A stretch of DNA of 64,000 bases from Pseudanabaena sp. (GCA_003249035.1 QBMK01000003.1:170227-234226), one strand, 5' to 3'; counted from the first letter of the stretch, positions 1 to 8,911 are shown. A program made the numbers and translations. Notes: generated by a model not told the origin, from the sequence alone.

Positions 1-162
1 TCTAAAATCCGTTATGAAAGAGAACAAGCTTTAGTTAAGGTTAGTAAGTTACTGTTTGATAAGCCAGTGACATGGCAAAATTTGAGTGAAGTTATATCTA
101 AATCTCAAGAGCTTGCTAAATCAGGAAAAGTCGGTTGGGCGAGATCGAGCAATAAAAAATAG
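1..162 (+). CDS. C-terminal end of an unidentified protein (partial)
   Basis: The window opens inside an open frame that reads 53 residues and ends at a TAG at 160-162. The tail is charged and mostly helical in character (RYEREQALVKVSKLL, then WQNLSEVISKSQELAKSGK) and ends in a basic stretch. I do not recognise the family. The stop lies inside the first arm of an intrinsic terminator, which supports this being the true 3' end of a gene whose start lies outside the window. Confidence 0.6.
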   Translation, partial: SKIRYEREQALVKVSKLLFDKPVTWQNLSEVISKSQELAKSGKVGWARSSNKK

Positions 163-193
163 AGGTGATGCTAAGCATCACCTCTATTTTTTT
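157..193 (+). terminator. intrinsic terminator
   Basis: A 14-bp stem (AATAGAGGTGATGC pairing with GCATCACCTCTATT) with a 3-nt loop is followed by a run of seven T. It overlaps the stop codon of the partial gene upstream. Confidence 0.8.
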
Positions 194-200
194 AGAACTT

Positions 201-305
201 ATACCAATTCACGAAAGTGTGACAACACTTTTGTGAATTAAAAACCAAATCCAGTAAGGATTTTCAAAACTAAAAATAGCTACGCCATTTTTAGTTTTGG
301 TATTA
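201..305. repeat. composite two-hairpin interspersed repeat, copy 1
   Basis: Starts ATACCAATTCACGAAAGTGTG and holds a first hairpin (AATTCACgAAAGTGT with ACACTTTTGTGAATT), a linker resembling AACCAAATCCAGTAAGGATTTT, and a second hairpin (CAAAACTAAAAAT with ATTTTTAGTTTTG). The same layout recurs at 18945-19013 and 32094-32199, and a fragment lies at 61590-61617. The far end runs into the stop codon of the minus-strand gene at 303. Confidence 0.75.
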
Positions 306-674
306 GGCATCGTAGATAATTTCAACTACTTCGAGTTCTTGTTTCGTTCCAACAAAAGGATTATCTTCAGTCAGAAACAACATACAGTGACATTCTTTGC
401 GTTCGCGCATCGGCACACAAGGACAGTTCCAGTAGGTATCTTTGACTTCAGCTTCCTTATCTTCATAATATCGACAGGGACATAGAGGAGAGCCTAACTC
501 TTCTTTATGCTTAGCCAAGCCCTCAATAACGGCATTAGTTACGCTAGGATCGACACAAAAGAATGTGCCAGTATTTTTTGCGTATTTTTCGGAGAATTTT
601 CGCATTGCCTCAAAACTTTTAGAGGAAGCTTTATTTTTCCCACGATCTGACTCTGACTCTGGGTTAAGGGACAT
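303..674 (-). CDS. ftrC: ferredoxin-thioredoxin reductase, catalytic (beta) chain
   Basis: A 123-residue protein with the full cysteine pattern of the iron-sulfur catalytic subunit: Cys40, then CPC (65-67), CPC (84-86) and CHC (95-97). In this family these residues hold a [4Fe-4S] cluster and the redox-active disulfide that passes electrons from photosynthetic ferredoxin to thioredoxins. It acts in the cytosol with the variable chain FtrV, which is not in this window. Length and the motif GSPLCPCRYYED are typical of cyanobacteria. The stop codon coincides with the end of a palindromic repeat, so the 3' UTR is supplied by the repeat. Confidence 0.96.
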   Translation of the reverse strand: MSLNPESESDRGKNKASSKSFEAMRKFSEKYAKNTGTFFCVDPSVTNAVIEGLAKHKEELGSPLCPCRYYEDKEAEVKDTYWNCPCVPMRERKECHCMLFLTEDNPFVGTKQELEVVEIIYDA

Positions 675-891
675 GATCTAACAAAATACCAAGAAACTAT
701 TAGTTACTACCTATATCATGAAATCGCTACACCGCTTTATCTTAAAAAACCAAGAGATATATGCAATCCAAAGCGTAACCTCTATCTCTTAGGTTTAGTT
801 TGTCTTGGTTTTGTCACATCAAACAAGAATTTTTGCTAAAGTAAAGGCAGCAAAATTAAGCCATTTTCAGTAATGCTGTATAGGTGCATGT

Positions 892-1551
892 ATGGCAGTT
901 AGAGTTAAATTTTGTATATCTATTGGTATCGCGATCGCTACCAGCCTCTTCAGTGCGATCGCCTTTACTGATGCGGCGCGACCAAATGATGCCGACAATC
1001 AAAAATTAGGCACTGTAAGAACATTGCCCAGTCTTCAGACAAGAGCGCATCCACCGTTACAGCCTGACACTTTACATTTGGGCATGTTAGAGCCGCAGTT
1101 TTTTAAATATGCTCAGGACAATAACTGGGCTGCGATCGCAACGATTCATCGTGATGAATATACGATGCACCAGTTGCAACCAGGCGGTGAGGGCTTGTAT
1201 GCGCTGCCCGATCGCAAACTAGTCTATGTAAGAGGTTTTACTGCAAATATTTATTTTGAACGAGATCGCTTGGTGGGAATTAGATTGACTCCAGATAACC
1301 GCGATCAAGCACTGACCGCGCCAGAGTTGCTGAATCTCGTTCGGGCTTGGTTTCCTGATGATGTCCTGAGTGTGATCTATCAAGTCGCGCCATCCGATCC
1401 GCGCAAGAGTATAGTCGAAACGCTAATTGGTACAATACCAAAAGCTTTTGAGCAGGATTTAGGAAAAGTCAGCTTGCCCTTTTGTCGAGCGATCGTTTTC
1501 CCCTCTCCTGTTCCTGTAAATACTTTATCGACCTGTAACTTAAATATATAG
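892..1551 (+). CDS. exported hypothetical protein
   Basis: A 219-residue protein with an N-terminal signal-like segment (basic start MAVRVK, hydrophobic residues about 7-25, then Ala-Ala-Arg), so probably exported to the periplasm or thylakoid lumen. The remainder has no repeat or membrane span and no motif I recognise; only two cysteines (near residues 195 and 215) follow the signal region. Its stop is followed directly by a short hairpin and then trpS 41 bp later on the same strand, so limited read-through into trpS is possible. Confidence 0.75.
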   Translation: MAVRVKFCISIGIAIATSLFSAIAFTDAARPNDADNQKLGTVRTLPSLQTRAHPPLQPDTLHLGMLEPQFFKYAQDNNWAAIATIHRDEYTMHQLQPGGEGLYALPDRKLVYVRGFTANIYFERDRLVGIRLTPDNRDQALTAPELLNLVRAWFPDDVLSVIYQVAPSDPRKSIVETLIGTIPKAFEQDLGKVSLPFCRAIVFPSPVPVNTLSTCNLNI

Positions 1552-1574
1552 AGATAGCGCAAAGCGCTATCTCT
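1550..1574 (+). terminator. hairpin between the exported protein gene and trpS
   Basis: AGAGATAGCGC pairs perfectly with GCGCTATCTCT across a 3-nt loop. There is no strong T-run after it, so it may attenuate or stabilise the mRNA rather than terminate fully. Confidence 0.5.
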
Positions 1575-1592
1575 ACGATCTTAAAAAATCCC

Positions 1593-2591
1593 ATGCAAAA
1601 ACGAGTTCTATCTGGCGTACAACCGACTGGCAATCTTCACATTGGCAATTATTTGGGGGCAATTCGTAACTGGGTAGAGACTCAGGCTGATTACGAAAAT
1701 TTCTTTTGTGTGGTTGATCTACATGCGATCACGGTTCCCCATGATCCGAAGACTCTAGCTAGTAACACCCGCGATATTGCCGCTCTATATATCGCCTGTG
1801 GCATTGATCCGAGTGTTTCTACGATTTTTGTACAGTCTCATGTTTCAGCTCATGCTGAGCTAACTTGGCTGCTTAACTGCATCACGCCGCTGAACTGGTT
1901 AGAAAGAATGATCCAATTTAAAGAAAAGGCGATCAAGCAAGGCGAAAATGTGGGTGTGGGGCTGCTGGACTACCCTGTGCTGATGGCGGCGGATATTTTG
2001 CTGTATCAAGCGGATTTAGTTCCTGTTGGTGAAGATCAAAAACAACATTTAGAATTAACTCGAGATGTGGCAGGAAGATTTAACGATCAATTTGCGCCAG
2101 TTTTAAAAGTGCCTGAGCCATTGATTCGCAAAGAAGGGGCGCGGGTGATGAGTCTCACTGATGGCACAAAAAAAATGTCTAAGTCCGATCCTTCAGAGAT
2201 GAGTCGGATTCATGTGCTAGATAAGCCCGATGAAATCACGAAAAAAATCAAGAAGTGCAAAACCGATGCGATCCGTGAGTTAGCTTTTGATGATAGCGAT
2301 CGCCCTGAAGCAAATAATCTCCTTGGTCTATACGCAATTTTTGCAAATAAAACTAAGGAACAGGTGCAAGCCGAGGCAGCGACATGGCGCGGTTGGGGTG
2401 ATTTTAAGGCTGTATTAACTGATGCTGCGATCGCACATCTTGAGCCAATTCAAGCTAAGTATGATGAAGTCGTAAAAGAGTCAGGCTATCTTGATCGCGT
2501 ATTACACGATGGTCGCGGAAAAGCCGCCGAGACTGCTTTTAAGACTTTAAATGCTGTTAAAGATGCAATGGGGTATTTACGACCAATTTAA
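1593..2591 (+). CDS. trpS: tryptophanyl-tRNA synthetase
   Basis: A 332-residue class I aminoacyl-tRNA synthetase that charges tRNA-Trp in the cytosol. The HIGH-type ATP-binding motif appears as HIGN at residues 16-19 after the family-typical start RVLSGVQPTGNLHIGNYLGA. The KMSKS loop is present as KKMSKSDP at about residue 192. The length matches bacterial TrpRS and no catalytic element is missing. Confidence 0.98.
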   Translation: MQKRVLSGVQPTGNLHIGNYLGAIRNWVETQADYENFFCVVDLHAITVPHDPKTLASNTRDIAALYIACGIDPSVSTIFVQSHVSAHAELTWLLNCITPLNWLERMIQFKEKAIKQGENVGVGLLDYPVLMAADILLYQADLVPVGEDQKQHLELTRDVAGRFNDQFAPVLKVPEPLIRKEGARVMSLTDGTKKMSKSDPSEMSRIHVLDKPDEITKKIKKCKTDAIRELAFDDSDRPEANNLLGLYAIFANKTKEQVQAEAATWRGWGDFKAVLTDAAIAHLEPIQAKYDEVVKESGYLDRVLHDGRGKAAETAFKTLNAVKDAMGYLRPI

Positions 2592-2644
2592 ATATAGATA
2601 TTGCTATAGATTGAAACGTAACGAGAAAACTTACCCTTCAATGT

Positions 2645-2700
2645 TATGGCTTACCAATTCTCAAAAGTATAGACATACTTTTGAGAATTGGTAAGCCATA
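2645..2700. repeat. long perfect palindrome downstream of trpS
   Basis: Two 26-bp arms (beginning TATGGCTTACCAATTC) flank a 4-nt loop with no mismatch. It lies in the non-coding gap between trpS and the VOC gene. It has no T-run and resembles the other long hairpin elements of this window. Confidence 0.8.
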
Positions 2701-2849
2701 GCGAGTTTTTTAAATTATCAAAATAGCAATTGCTAGCTTCTTGAAAGATATTTGTACGCTTTTCAAAGGTTAAGATGTATTGAGGGAACTTGTTCCTCAA
2801 TATGCCTTGAAGTAACCTGTATAAGTCCTATCGCTCACAAAGAATTTGT

Positions 2850-3230
2850 ATGCAAAATGCAATTAACTGGTTTGAGATCCCTGCGACTGACTTTGATCGT
2901 GCAGTCGCCTTTTATAGCAGCGTGCTGGCAATGGATATCCAAAAGGCAGAATTTATGGGAGAGCCACAGGCTTTCTTTCCTATGGATCAAGAAAGCGTTG
3001 GTGGTGCGATCGTCAAAAGCGATCGCTTAACGCCTTCCACAACTGGTACTTTGATCTACCTAAATCTAGGTTCTGTTGAGAACTTAGAACAAGCCCTCGA
3101 ACGGGTAGAATCCAATGGCGGCAAAGTTTGCATGCCAAAAACCGATATTGGTGACCCAGGTTTTATCGGACTGATTCTCGATACCGAAGGCAATTCCATT
3201 GGGCTTCACGCACTAAAGCCCAATGAATAA
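2850..3230 (+). CDS. VOC-family (glyoxalase/bleomycin-resistance fold) protein
   Basis: A 126-residue single-domain protein of the vicinal-oxygen-chelate superfamily. It begins INWFEIPATDFDRAVAFYSS, the usual first beta-alpha unit, and ends with the second half (DPGFIGLILDTEGNSIGLH) in which a late Glu or His usually binds metal. Members are metal-dependent lyases, dioxygenases or drug-binding proteins, and the substrate cannot be read from sequence. It is a single-gene unit closed by a strong terminator. Confidence 0.85.
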   Translation: MQNAINWFEIPATDFDRAVAFYSSVLAMDIQKAEFMGEPQAFFPMDQESVGGAIVKSDRLTPSTTGTLIYLNLGSVENLEQALERVESNGGKVCMPKTDIGDPGFIGLILDTEGNSIGLHALKPNE

Positions 3231-3231
3231 T

Positions 3232-3262
3232 AAAAAAAGCGGTGCGAAGCACCGCTTTTTTT
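3232..3262 (+). terminator. intrinsic terminator, bidirectional
   Basis: AAAAAAAGCGGTGC and GCACCGCTTTTTTT form a stem with a GAA loop, with A-run and T-run on either side. It can serve both the VOC gene and the convergent trmB. Confidence 0.85.
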
Positions 3263-3274
3263 ATGAGAAACAGT

Positions 3275-3985
3275 CTATTTTCGTTTGAAATAAACTCGAT
3301 AAACTGGCAGACCTTGAGAGATCACTGAACTTTCGCGCTCTGTGGGAATATGATCGGGGAAAATCGAGTCATCAGCAAAGTTGCCCGTGCCAGCCAGATT
3401 ACTGAAATTATCATTTGCATCGAAATGTTGACGCATATCTTCAGCCACTTCCAAAACATCTGACTGCAAAAATACATCGGCATTAGGCACAAGTAACTCT
3501 GCTAAAGTCGCCACTAATTCGGGTTGGACGGCTCGGCGTTTTTGTTGGCGACGCTTAAACCAAGGATCGGGAAATTGGACTGTGACTTCATGCAATGAGC
3601 CTTTAGCTAATAGCCCTGCTAGCGACACATTGGCATTGCAAAAAATGTAATGCAGATTTTTTAAATCCAATTCATCGCGGACTTCATTGCAGCGATCGAC
3701 TAGCGGCTCCCGAATTTCTAAACCCAAAAAATTCCAATCTGGTTTGAGTTGCGCCATCTGCAAAATATAGCGTCCCCTTGCCGATCCAATATCCAGACTT
3801 AGTGGCTTTGTCCAATCTGCATAAACTTCTGTCCAGATTGGTGGCGCGATCGCAACGCTATATTTTTTGGCCAATGGATTAACGTGTTCACGTACACGCG
3901 CTCGCCGCGACACATTTTCATTGCTAATGTTGACAATGATTTCGGGTGTGGATGGATTGGGTTGGAGCGTTGAGGAGTCTTGCAT
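3275..3985 (-). CDS. trmB: tRNA (guanine-N7-)-methyltransferase
   Basis: A 236-residue SAM-dependent methyltransferase that makes m7G46 in tRNA variable loops. It shows the SAM-binding region LSLDIGSARGRYILQMA, an acidic turn in FLGLEIREPLV, and the TrmB signature QFPDPWFKRRQQKRR followed by a substrate loop. The C-terminal TERE segment is also family-typical. It is convergent with the VOC gene across a shared terminator. Confidence 0.95.
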   Translation of the reverse strand: MQDSSTLQPNPSTPEIIVNISNENVSRRARVREHVNPLAKKYSVAIAPPIWTEVYADWTKPLSLDIGSARGRYILQMAQLKPDWNFLGLEIREPLVDRCNEVRDELDLKNLHYIFCNANVSLAGLLAKGSLHEVTVQFPDPWFKRRQQKRRAVQPELVATLAELLVPNADVFLQSDVLEVAEDMRQHFDANDNFSNLAGTGNFADDSIFPDHIPTERESSVISQGLPVYRVYFKRK

Positions 3986-4151
3986 AGTCTTTAAGAATAC
4001 ATCAGATAGAAGCTATGGTGCTTCGCGCCGCACCTTCTATCTCGTCCAAGCAACTAACAAAAAAAGACTTTTGGTTTTTGGTAAACACTTTTGATCCCTG
4101 CACTGCGATATATCTGTATAAATCTAAAAATTTACCAATTTATTTATCGCT

Positions 4152-5174
4152 ATGCCTGTCGCGGATAGGAATCTAGAGCATGTTTCCAGTATGTCAGATT
4201 ACCTTTTTCCCATCACCTATTCCACACTTGCCCCGCAAGCATTGGTTGATCGCGTGCTGTGCCGCTATGACGTTGGCGAAATTACCAGTTGTGTATTCTG
4301 GATGCGAGGACTGAGTGACATTTATCTAGTTGAAGCAGGCAATCAGCGCTATGTCCTGAGAGTTTCCCACGCCCATTGGCGTTCTAAGGCCGAAATCGAA
4401 TTTGAATTAGAATTATTAGCTTTTTTACACAAAAATTATATTCCTGTTGCCTATCCCCTCACAACTAATGATGGACAACTTGCGATCGAGATTCCAGCCC
4501 TTGAAGGTAAACGCTATGCTGCTTTATTTACTTATGCCGCAGGGCAAGTTGCGATCGGGGATCTGAATAAAGCACAAGCGCAAAAACTAGGAGAGACTTT
4601 AGCAAGGCTCCATGGTGCTGCCCAAAACTTTAACTGTCATATCGATCGCCCCCATTTGACGATCGAATATTTACTAGATGACTCACTACATGACTTGTCA
4701 CCGTTTTTGCGTGGTTCAGCGCGATCATATATGAATGATGCGATCGCCCAAATCAAAGAACAAATCTGTCATCTTCCCCAAACTTTCCCAATGTGGAGTG
4801 TTTGCTGGGGAGATCCGCATAGTGGCAATGTCCATTTTACTGAAAATAACGAGATCACCCTATTTGATTTTGATCAATGTGGTTATGGTTGGCGAGCATT
4901 TGACATTGCCAAGTTTCTGCAAGTGACCTCGCAAGCGGGCATTAGCCCCAATGTTCGCAGGGCTTTTTTGGAAGGCTATCAGTCCGTCCAATCTCTTCAT
5001 GAAGTAGAACTGCGATGTTTGCAGCCATTAATTCAGGTCGCGCAGATTTGGTCATGGGCAATTAGTGTCAAATCCGCGATCGTACACAATCACAGCAAAC
5101 TCGATCATAGTTACTTCCACCATCGTCTAGAGCATTTTAAAATGTTGCGATCGCCCGATTGGAAACCTTTTTAA
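4152..5174 (+). CDS. aminoglycoside/choline-kinase-fold phosphotransferase
   Basis: A 340-residue protein with the APH-type kinase fold. The C-lobe carries the catalytic segment CWGDPHSGNVHF (Brenner-type HGD-x4-N, here WGDPHSGN) and the metal-binding LFDFDQCGYGWRAFDIA. The family phosphorylates small hydroxyl compounds or proteins (homoserine kinase ThrB2, SrkA, MTR kinase); the substrate is not evident. An alternative start is the ATG at 4191. It is followed by a palindromic repeat and is not obviously in an operon. Confidence 0.8.
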   Translation: MPVADRNLEHVSSMSDYLFPITYSTLAPQALVDRVLCRYDVGEITSCVFWMRGLSDIYLVEAGNQRYVLRVSHAHWRSKAEIEFELELLAFLHKNYIPVAYPLTTNDGQLAIEIPALEGKRYAALFTYAAGQVAIGDLNKAQAQKLGETLARLHGAAQNFNCHIDRPHLTIEYLLDDSLHDLSPFLRGSARSYMNDAIAQIKEQICHLPQTFPMWSVCWGDPHSGNVHFTENNEITLFDFDQCGYGWRAFDIAKFLQVTSQAGISPNVRRAFLEGYQSVQSLHEVELRCLQPLIQVAQIWSWAISVKSAIVHNHSKLDHSYFHHRLEHFKMLRSPDWKPF

Positions 5175-5209
5175 TTTAGAACAATGCTCGAATTACAGCG
5201 CTTTGCGCT

Positions 5210-5262
5210 AAAACCCAAAAGAGAATGGCGGCGCGAAGCGCCGCCATTCTCTTTTGGGTTTT
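5210..5262. repeat. anchored palindrome (AAAACCC...GGGTTTT type), copy 1
   Basis: Long inverted repeat with the core GGCGGCGC-GAA-GCGCCGCC, arms AAAACCCAAAAGAGAAT and its complement, preceded by the anchor AATTACAGCGCTTTGCGCT at 5191-5209. The same core is found at 23448-23502 and 44534-44580. Confidence 0.8.
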
Positions 5263-5351
5263 ATGCAGGAACCGTTAACAAGGCTGACTATAATTGAGAT
5301 TTAATAGTTATTAACAAAAGAAAACCTATCTCAAACTATTCTTAGTAAATC

Positions 5352-5846
5352 ATGAAATATTGGCAATTTATCACCAGCATCATCTTAGCCACAGTCATAT
5401 TTTTAAGCCCATGCCCAGTACAAGCTGCTAGCTCCTCTAGTGTCACTGGTTCAATTCTCAATAAAGTAGAAGGTGAGGATTTCTCTGGAAAGAACTTAAT
5501 TCGGGCTGAATTTACTAGCACCACCTTAAAGGATGCAAATTTTACGAATGCTGATTTACGAGGCGCACTCTTCAATGGTGTTTTATTAGATGGAGCCAAT
5601 CTTCATGGTAGTGATTTTAGTTCGGGAATAGCCTATGTCACGAGATTTAAGAATGTTGATTTGAGTGATGCAATTTTAGTTGATACCAATATGTTGCGAT
5701 CGACCTTTGACAACGTAGATGTCACTGGTGCTGACTTCACCAATGCTCTGATCGATGTTCAGCAATTAAAAAAACTCTGCACTAATGCCTCTGGCACAAA
5801 CCTTAAAACAGGTGTTGATACTCGCGAATCTCTGGGCTGTAAATAA
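5352..5846 (+). CDS. exported pentapeptide-repeat protein
   Basis: A 164-residue protein with a clear signal peptide (residues 1-26, ending VQAA), so it is probably lumenal or periplasmic. From about residue 35 it consists of pentapeptide repeats of the A(D/N)LxX type (FSGKNLIRAEF, LKDANFTNADLRGALFNGVLLDGANL, VDLSDAILVDTN, VTGADFTNALI), which fold as a right-handed quadrilateral beta-helix. It resembles thylakoid-lumen pentapeptide proteins of about 15-17 kDa. The C-terminus carries two cysteines (CTNAS and SLGCK) that could form a disulfide. Biochemical role unknown. Confidence 0.88.
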   Translation: MKYWQFITSIILATVIFLSPCPVQAASSSSVTGSILNKVEGEDFSGKNLIRAEFTSTTLKDANFTNADLRGALFNGVLLDGANLHGSDFSSGIAYVTRFKNVDLSDAILVDTNMLRSTFDNVDVTGADFTNALIDVQQLKKLCTNASGTNLKTGVDTRESLGCK

Positions 5847-5876
5847 AAAAAGGAGCGCACCGCGCTCCTTTTTTTT
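5845..5876. terminator. bidirectional terminator between the pentapeptide gene and kaiC
   Basis: AAAAAAAGGAGCGC and GCGCTCCTTTTTTT pair around an ACC loop, with an A-run and a T-run outside. It separates two convergent genes. Confidence 0.88.
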
Positions 5877-7446
5877 ATTCTAAAGGTTCAGCTGATACAC
5901 CTCGAATGATCCGCGACAGCTCAGATTTTTCGTCTACTGATACTCGCGTTGGCGATCCACTCAAAATCCGCTCGAAACCTTGGAATGAATCCTTGATTTG
6001 TGCACCTTCATCGGTAATTACATATTCACGAATACGGCTGTCGTGGCGCGATCCCCGCATTTTAAATACATTAACTGCACGAGACATTTGTCCACGAATT
6101 TCTACATATTGCAACAAAATAATCGTGTCTGTAATTGTAGAAATATGTGACTCTGTAATCGAATGCGAACCCATGAATTGATCGGTGGTGTTTGTAAATA
6201 AGCCAGTAATTTCTTCTTGCTTGACATAGCCTGTTAGCCCAATTACAAATTGACGGAAGGTGTTATTGCTTACACCTCTAGCCAATGCTGAGAGTGAGTC
6301 GATCGCAATACGGGATGGCTTGAATGTTTCGATTTCCGACTTAATTACCTGTAAATGATCCTCCAATCCAGAGGACTCAGGGTAAACACAGATAATTTTT
6401 AGTAAGCCAGAACTTTCCCATTTATCGAAATCAGTTCCCCAAGATGAAGCATTGCGCGTAAGCTGTTGGCGCGACTCTTCATAGGCAAACAAAATTGCGC
6501 GTTCGCCACTTTCGCAACCATTTTCAATAAACTTACTTACCATTAGGGTTTTACCCGTGCCAGTTGCCCCAGTGGTAAGAATGATCGAATCTTTGAAATA
6601 ACCACCACCGCACATTTCATCAAGTGTAGAGATACCCGAGGAGACTCTAGTATTAGAAGATTTTTGCGTAAGTCGCATTGCGCCCAAGGGAAATATATTG
6701 ATTCCTTTGGTTGTCATCGTAAATGGGAATTCGCCCTTCATATGGGTTGTTCCACGCAGTTTAAGAATTTCGGCAGTGCGATGGCGACGCTCACCATCCA
6801 AGACATTTCTTAAGATAATTACATTATCGGAAACAAATTCTTCTACCCCAAATCTTGCCACAGGTCCATATTCTAGTTCTCGCTCAGTGGTCATGACTGT
6901 GGTCACGCCTAAGGACTTAAGGCGAGCAATAATACGGAATATTTCGCGTCGGACTAGTCCAAGGGAATCGTATTGCTGAAAGATAGCGGTCATAGAATCA
7001 ATAGAGATTCGTTTCGCCTTGTATTTGATAATTGCGTATTGAATGCGCTCGATCAGCGCTGACAAATCAAAATCACCAACAACTTCTTGCCCTTCAGGAT
7101 CGGGAGAAGCATCGAGAATAAATAATCTACCTTGATCGATTAGTTCTTGGAGATCCCAATTAAAGCTATGGGCATTTTTGATAATGTCAGAAGGCGACTC
7201 TTCAAAGGTAACAAATACGCCATGCTCGTCTAAACCTGTAATGCCGTTATAGAGAAACTGCATGGCTAATAGAGTTTTGCCAGTTCCAGATGTACCGCTG
7301 ACAAGAGTCGATCGCCCTTTGGGTAAGCCCCCATGAGTGATATCATCTAACCCCTCAATCATGGTGCGTAACTTCTGCACACCTAGCTCTTGTCTTTTAG
7401 TATCGTTACTATTGTCGTTATTTTTTTCGATTGATGAGCTAGTCAT
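5875..7446 (-). CDS. kaiC: circadian clock ATPase/autokinase KaiC
   Basis: A 523-residue double RecA-like ATPase, the core of the cyanobacterial clock. CI has Walker [11 protein letters not shown] near residue 50 and CII has [10 protein letters not shown] near residue 287. The adjacent Ser-Thr pair that is phosphorylated in KaiC is kept in [10 protein letters not shown], and the C-terminal [18 protein letters not shown] matches the KaiA-binding tail. The ATG at 7446 (MTSSSIEK) is preferred over the in-frame TTG at 7452. It overlaps the kaiB stop by 8 nt, which implies translational coupling. Confidence 0.98.
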   Translation of the reverse strand: MTSSSIEKNNDNSNDTKRQELGVQKLRTMIEGLDDITHGGLPKGRSTLVSGTSGTGKTLLAMQFLYNGITGLDEHGVFVTFEESPSDIIKNAHSFNWDLQELIDQGRLFILDASPDPEGQEVVGDFDLSALIERIQYAIIKYKAKRISIDSMTAIFQQYDSLGLVRREIFRIIARLKSLGVTTVMTTERELEYGPVARFGVEEFVSDNVIILRNVLDGERRHRTAEILKLRGTTHMKGEFPFTMTTKGINIFPLGAMRLTQKSSNTRVSSGISTLDEMCGGGYFKDSIILTTGATGTGKTLMVSKFIENGCESGERAILFAYEESRQQLTRNASSWGTDFDKWESSGLLKIICVYPESSGLEDHLQVIKSEIETFKPSRIAIDSLSALARGVSNNTFRQFVIGLTGYVKQEEITGLFTNTTDQFMGSHSITESHISTITDTIILLQYVEIRGQMSRAVNVFKMRGSRHDSRIREYVITDEGAQIKDSFQGFERILSGSPTRVSVDEKSELSRIIRGVSAEPLE

Positions 7447-7738
7447 TACCAATTAATTCCTCATATAGTAGATCTAGTCCGATTAATACTTTTTCTCGGT
7501 CAGACAGATCGCCAATAATTTTTCTAACTGGTGGTGGTAAAACCTTTGCTAAGGTGGGAGTGGCAAGGATTTTATCTTCTTCAGCTAGTTGCGGATTTTT
7601 AAGCACATCAATGACTTTCAATGTATAAACCCCTTGAAACTCTTTCTCAAGGATATCGTTAAGCATTTTCAGCGCTCTTACCGAATTTGGCGTATTGCCT
7701 GCGACATAAAGTTTTAGGACGTAAGTTTTACGAATCAT
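7439..7738 (-). CDS. kaiB: circadian clock protein KaiB
   Basis: A 99-residue thioredoxin-like, fold-switching clock protein. The sequence [20 protein letters not shown] and the later [21 protein letters not shown] are diagnostic, including the cis-proline run. KaiB binds phosphorylated KaiC and sequesters KaiA during the dephosphorylation phase. It sits immediately upstream of kaiC with overlapping ends and probably shares its promoter, which would lie in the 290-bp gap toward kaiA. Confidence 0.98.
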   Translation of the reverse strand: MIRKTYVLKLYVAGNTPNSVRALKMLNDILEKEFQGVYTLKVIDVLKNPQLAEEDKILATPTLAKVLPPPVRKIIGDLSDREKVLIGLDLLYEELIGND

Positions 7739-8029
7739 TTCATTAATTGTGGTTGCATCGGCTATTTATAACGTATCTCTTAAACTTCTATAGAATAAAT
7801 CTTTGCATTTACTCCTGTGCCATAGGGGCATGTAACGAAAGTGTAGACAAAATATGTGCGGAGCTTAAGAACTTAATGATAGACCAATCAACTCTAAGTG
7901 ACATTCAAGCAATAAATGCCCCAAATAAATCCCAAAATTGATGTGATTGGCGAATCCCGCCGCACCAATTTTAAGATCAATTCTTCAAAGGAGGTCGATA
8001 ACATCGTGAATATTTATGTCAATGTATTT
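7739..8029. other. kaiA-kaiB intergenic region
   Basis: No convincing gene. The gap is long enough for a separate kaiBC promoter, as in other cyanobacteria. The part nearest the kaiA stop (7901-7990) resembles 24500-24585, downstream of a kinase gene: shared blocks include GACATTCAA, AATAAAT, CAAAATTGAT and TCAATT. A plus-strand frame at 7747-7941 has no coding character. Confidence 0.5.
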
Positions 8030-8911
8030 TTAAGAACGAGGAATAGATCGCCGATATAGCTCACACAAATGGGCAATCATGTCAATTAGCGTAATTCGAT
8101 AGTCTAGTAAAATTTCATCGTTTCGACCTTCTAGCCTCAATTGTTTAACAAATTCATCCATCAGTTCTATATGAATTTCTAGAACCTGCGAGACAGAGAT
8201 ATCTGCAAAAAATGAGAGGTTAACAAATTCATCAATCTTCTGATTTAACCCCTCATTCTTTTCTAAAAAGTATTCTAGGATGATCGACCTATATATGTTT
8301 TTTAAGCGATCGCTATATTCTTTCCTATCTTCCTGAGATAGGTTCCGCAAAAATAACCGTGAATCGCGTTTGTAATACACCCCCAAATACCCCAATCTCT
8401 CATTGAGTTTATCAGCTAGCCTTTGTTGTTGCACGCTCAAAGATTCGGAAGCATCATTGTCAGGAATATTGACATAGACTTGATGCCTAACTTGTGGAGA
8501 AATCTTGATAAAAGTGGCGAGCGCTTGATCGATAATTGTTGAGAGGTCTTGAAGCTGCTCAAAATTAATACTGATGATGGCTCGATAAAAGTCTTTTGAC
8601 TCACTTTGTTCATAGAGAGACTCGCTTTGCTCATAATTATCTTCTAGAACTAAGATGGTGGGCATAAAAATGTTTAACATGCCAAGTTGCTCAACGACAC
8701 CCTTGACATCTCTAATAACATTTTTGAATATAACTAAACAATCTTGGGCATTTTCAGGATTAGTTAATAAACTTACAAGTGCTTCTAAGTCGGAAACAAC
8801 CTTAACGGTGTATCGATCCACAGGCAAAAAATTTTCGATAGTGGATTTTGTTTGGTTGACATTAGTTTCAGCCACCAAACAGCATACTTGTAGATTGGAC
8901 AGAACAGGCAC
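8030..8911 (-). CDS. kaiA: circadian clock protein KaiA
   Basis: A 293-residue full-length KaiA. The N-terminal pseudo-receiver part spans about residues 1-135 and lacks the usual phospho-acceptor logic. The C-terminal four-helix domain (about 175-293) includes RLGYLGVYYKRDSRLFLRNL and LLDYRITLIDMIAHLCELYRRSIPRS, which are typical of KaiA dimers. KaiA stimulates KaiC autophosphorylation by binding its C-terminal tail. Full-length KaiA with the N-terminal domain is found in many but not all cyanobacteria. The gene is divergent from the histidine kinase at 9075. Confidence 0.97.
   Translation of the reverse strand: MPVLSNLQVCCLVAETNVNQTKSTIENFLPVDRYTVKVVSDLEALVSLLTNPENAQDCLVIFKNVIRDVKGVVEQLGMLNIFMPTILVLEDNYEQSESLYEQSESKDFYRAIISINFEQLQDLSTIIDQALATFIKISPQVRHQVYVNIPDNDASESLSVQQQRLADKLNERLGYLGVYYKRDSRLFLRNLSQEDRKEYSDRLKNIYRSIILEYFLEKNEGLNQKIDEFVNLSFFADISVSQVLEIHIELMDEFVKQLRLEGRNDEILLDYRITLIDMIAHLCELYRRSIPRS

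Noticed and set aside
7447..7452. Upstream TTG start for KaiC
   Set aside because: The ATG at 7446 gives the conserved MTS start and normal length; TTG adds two residues with no support.
7747..7941. 64-codon frame between kaiB and kaiA
   Set aside because: No ribosome site, cysteine-rich random composition, partly in a degenerate repeat.
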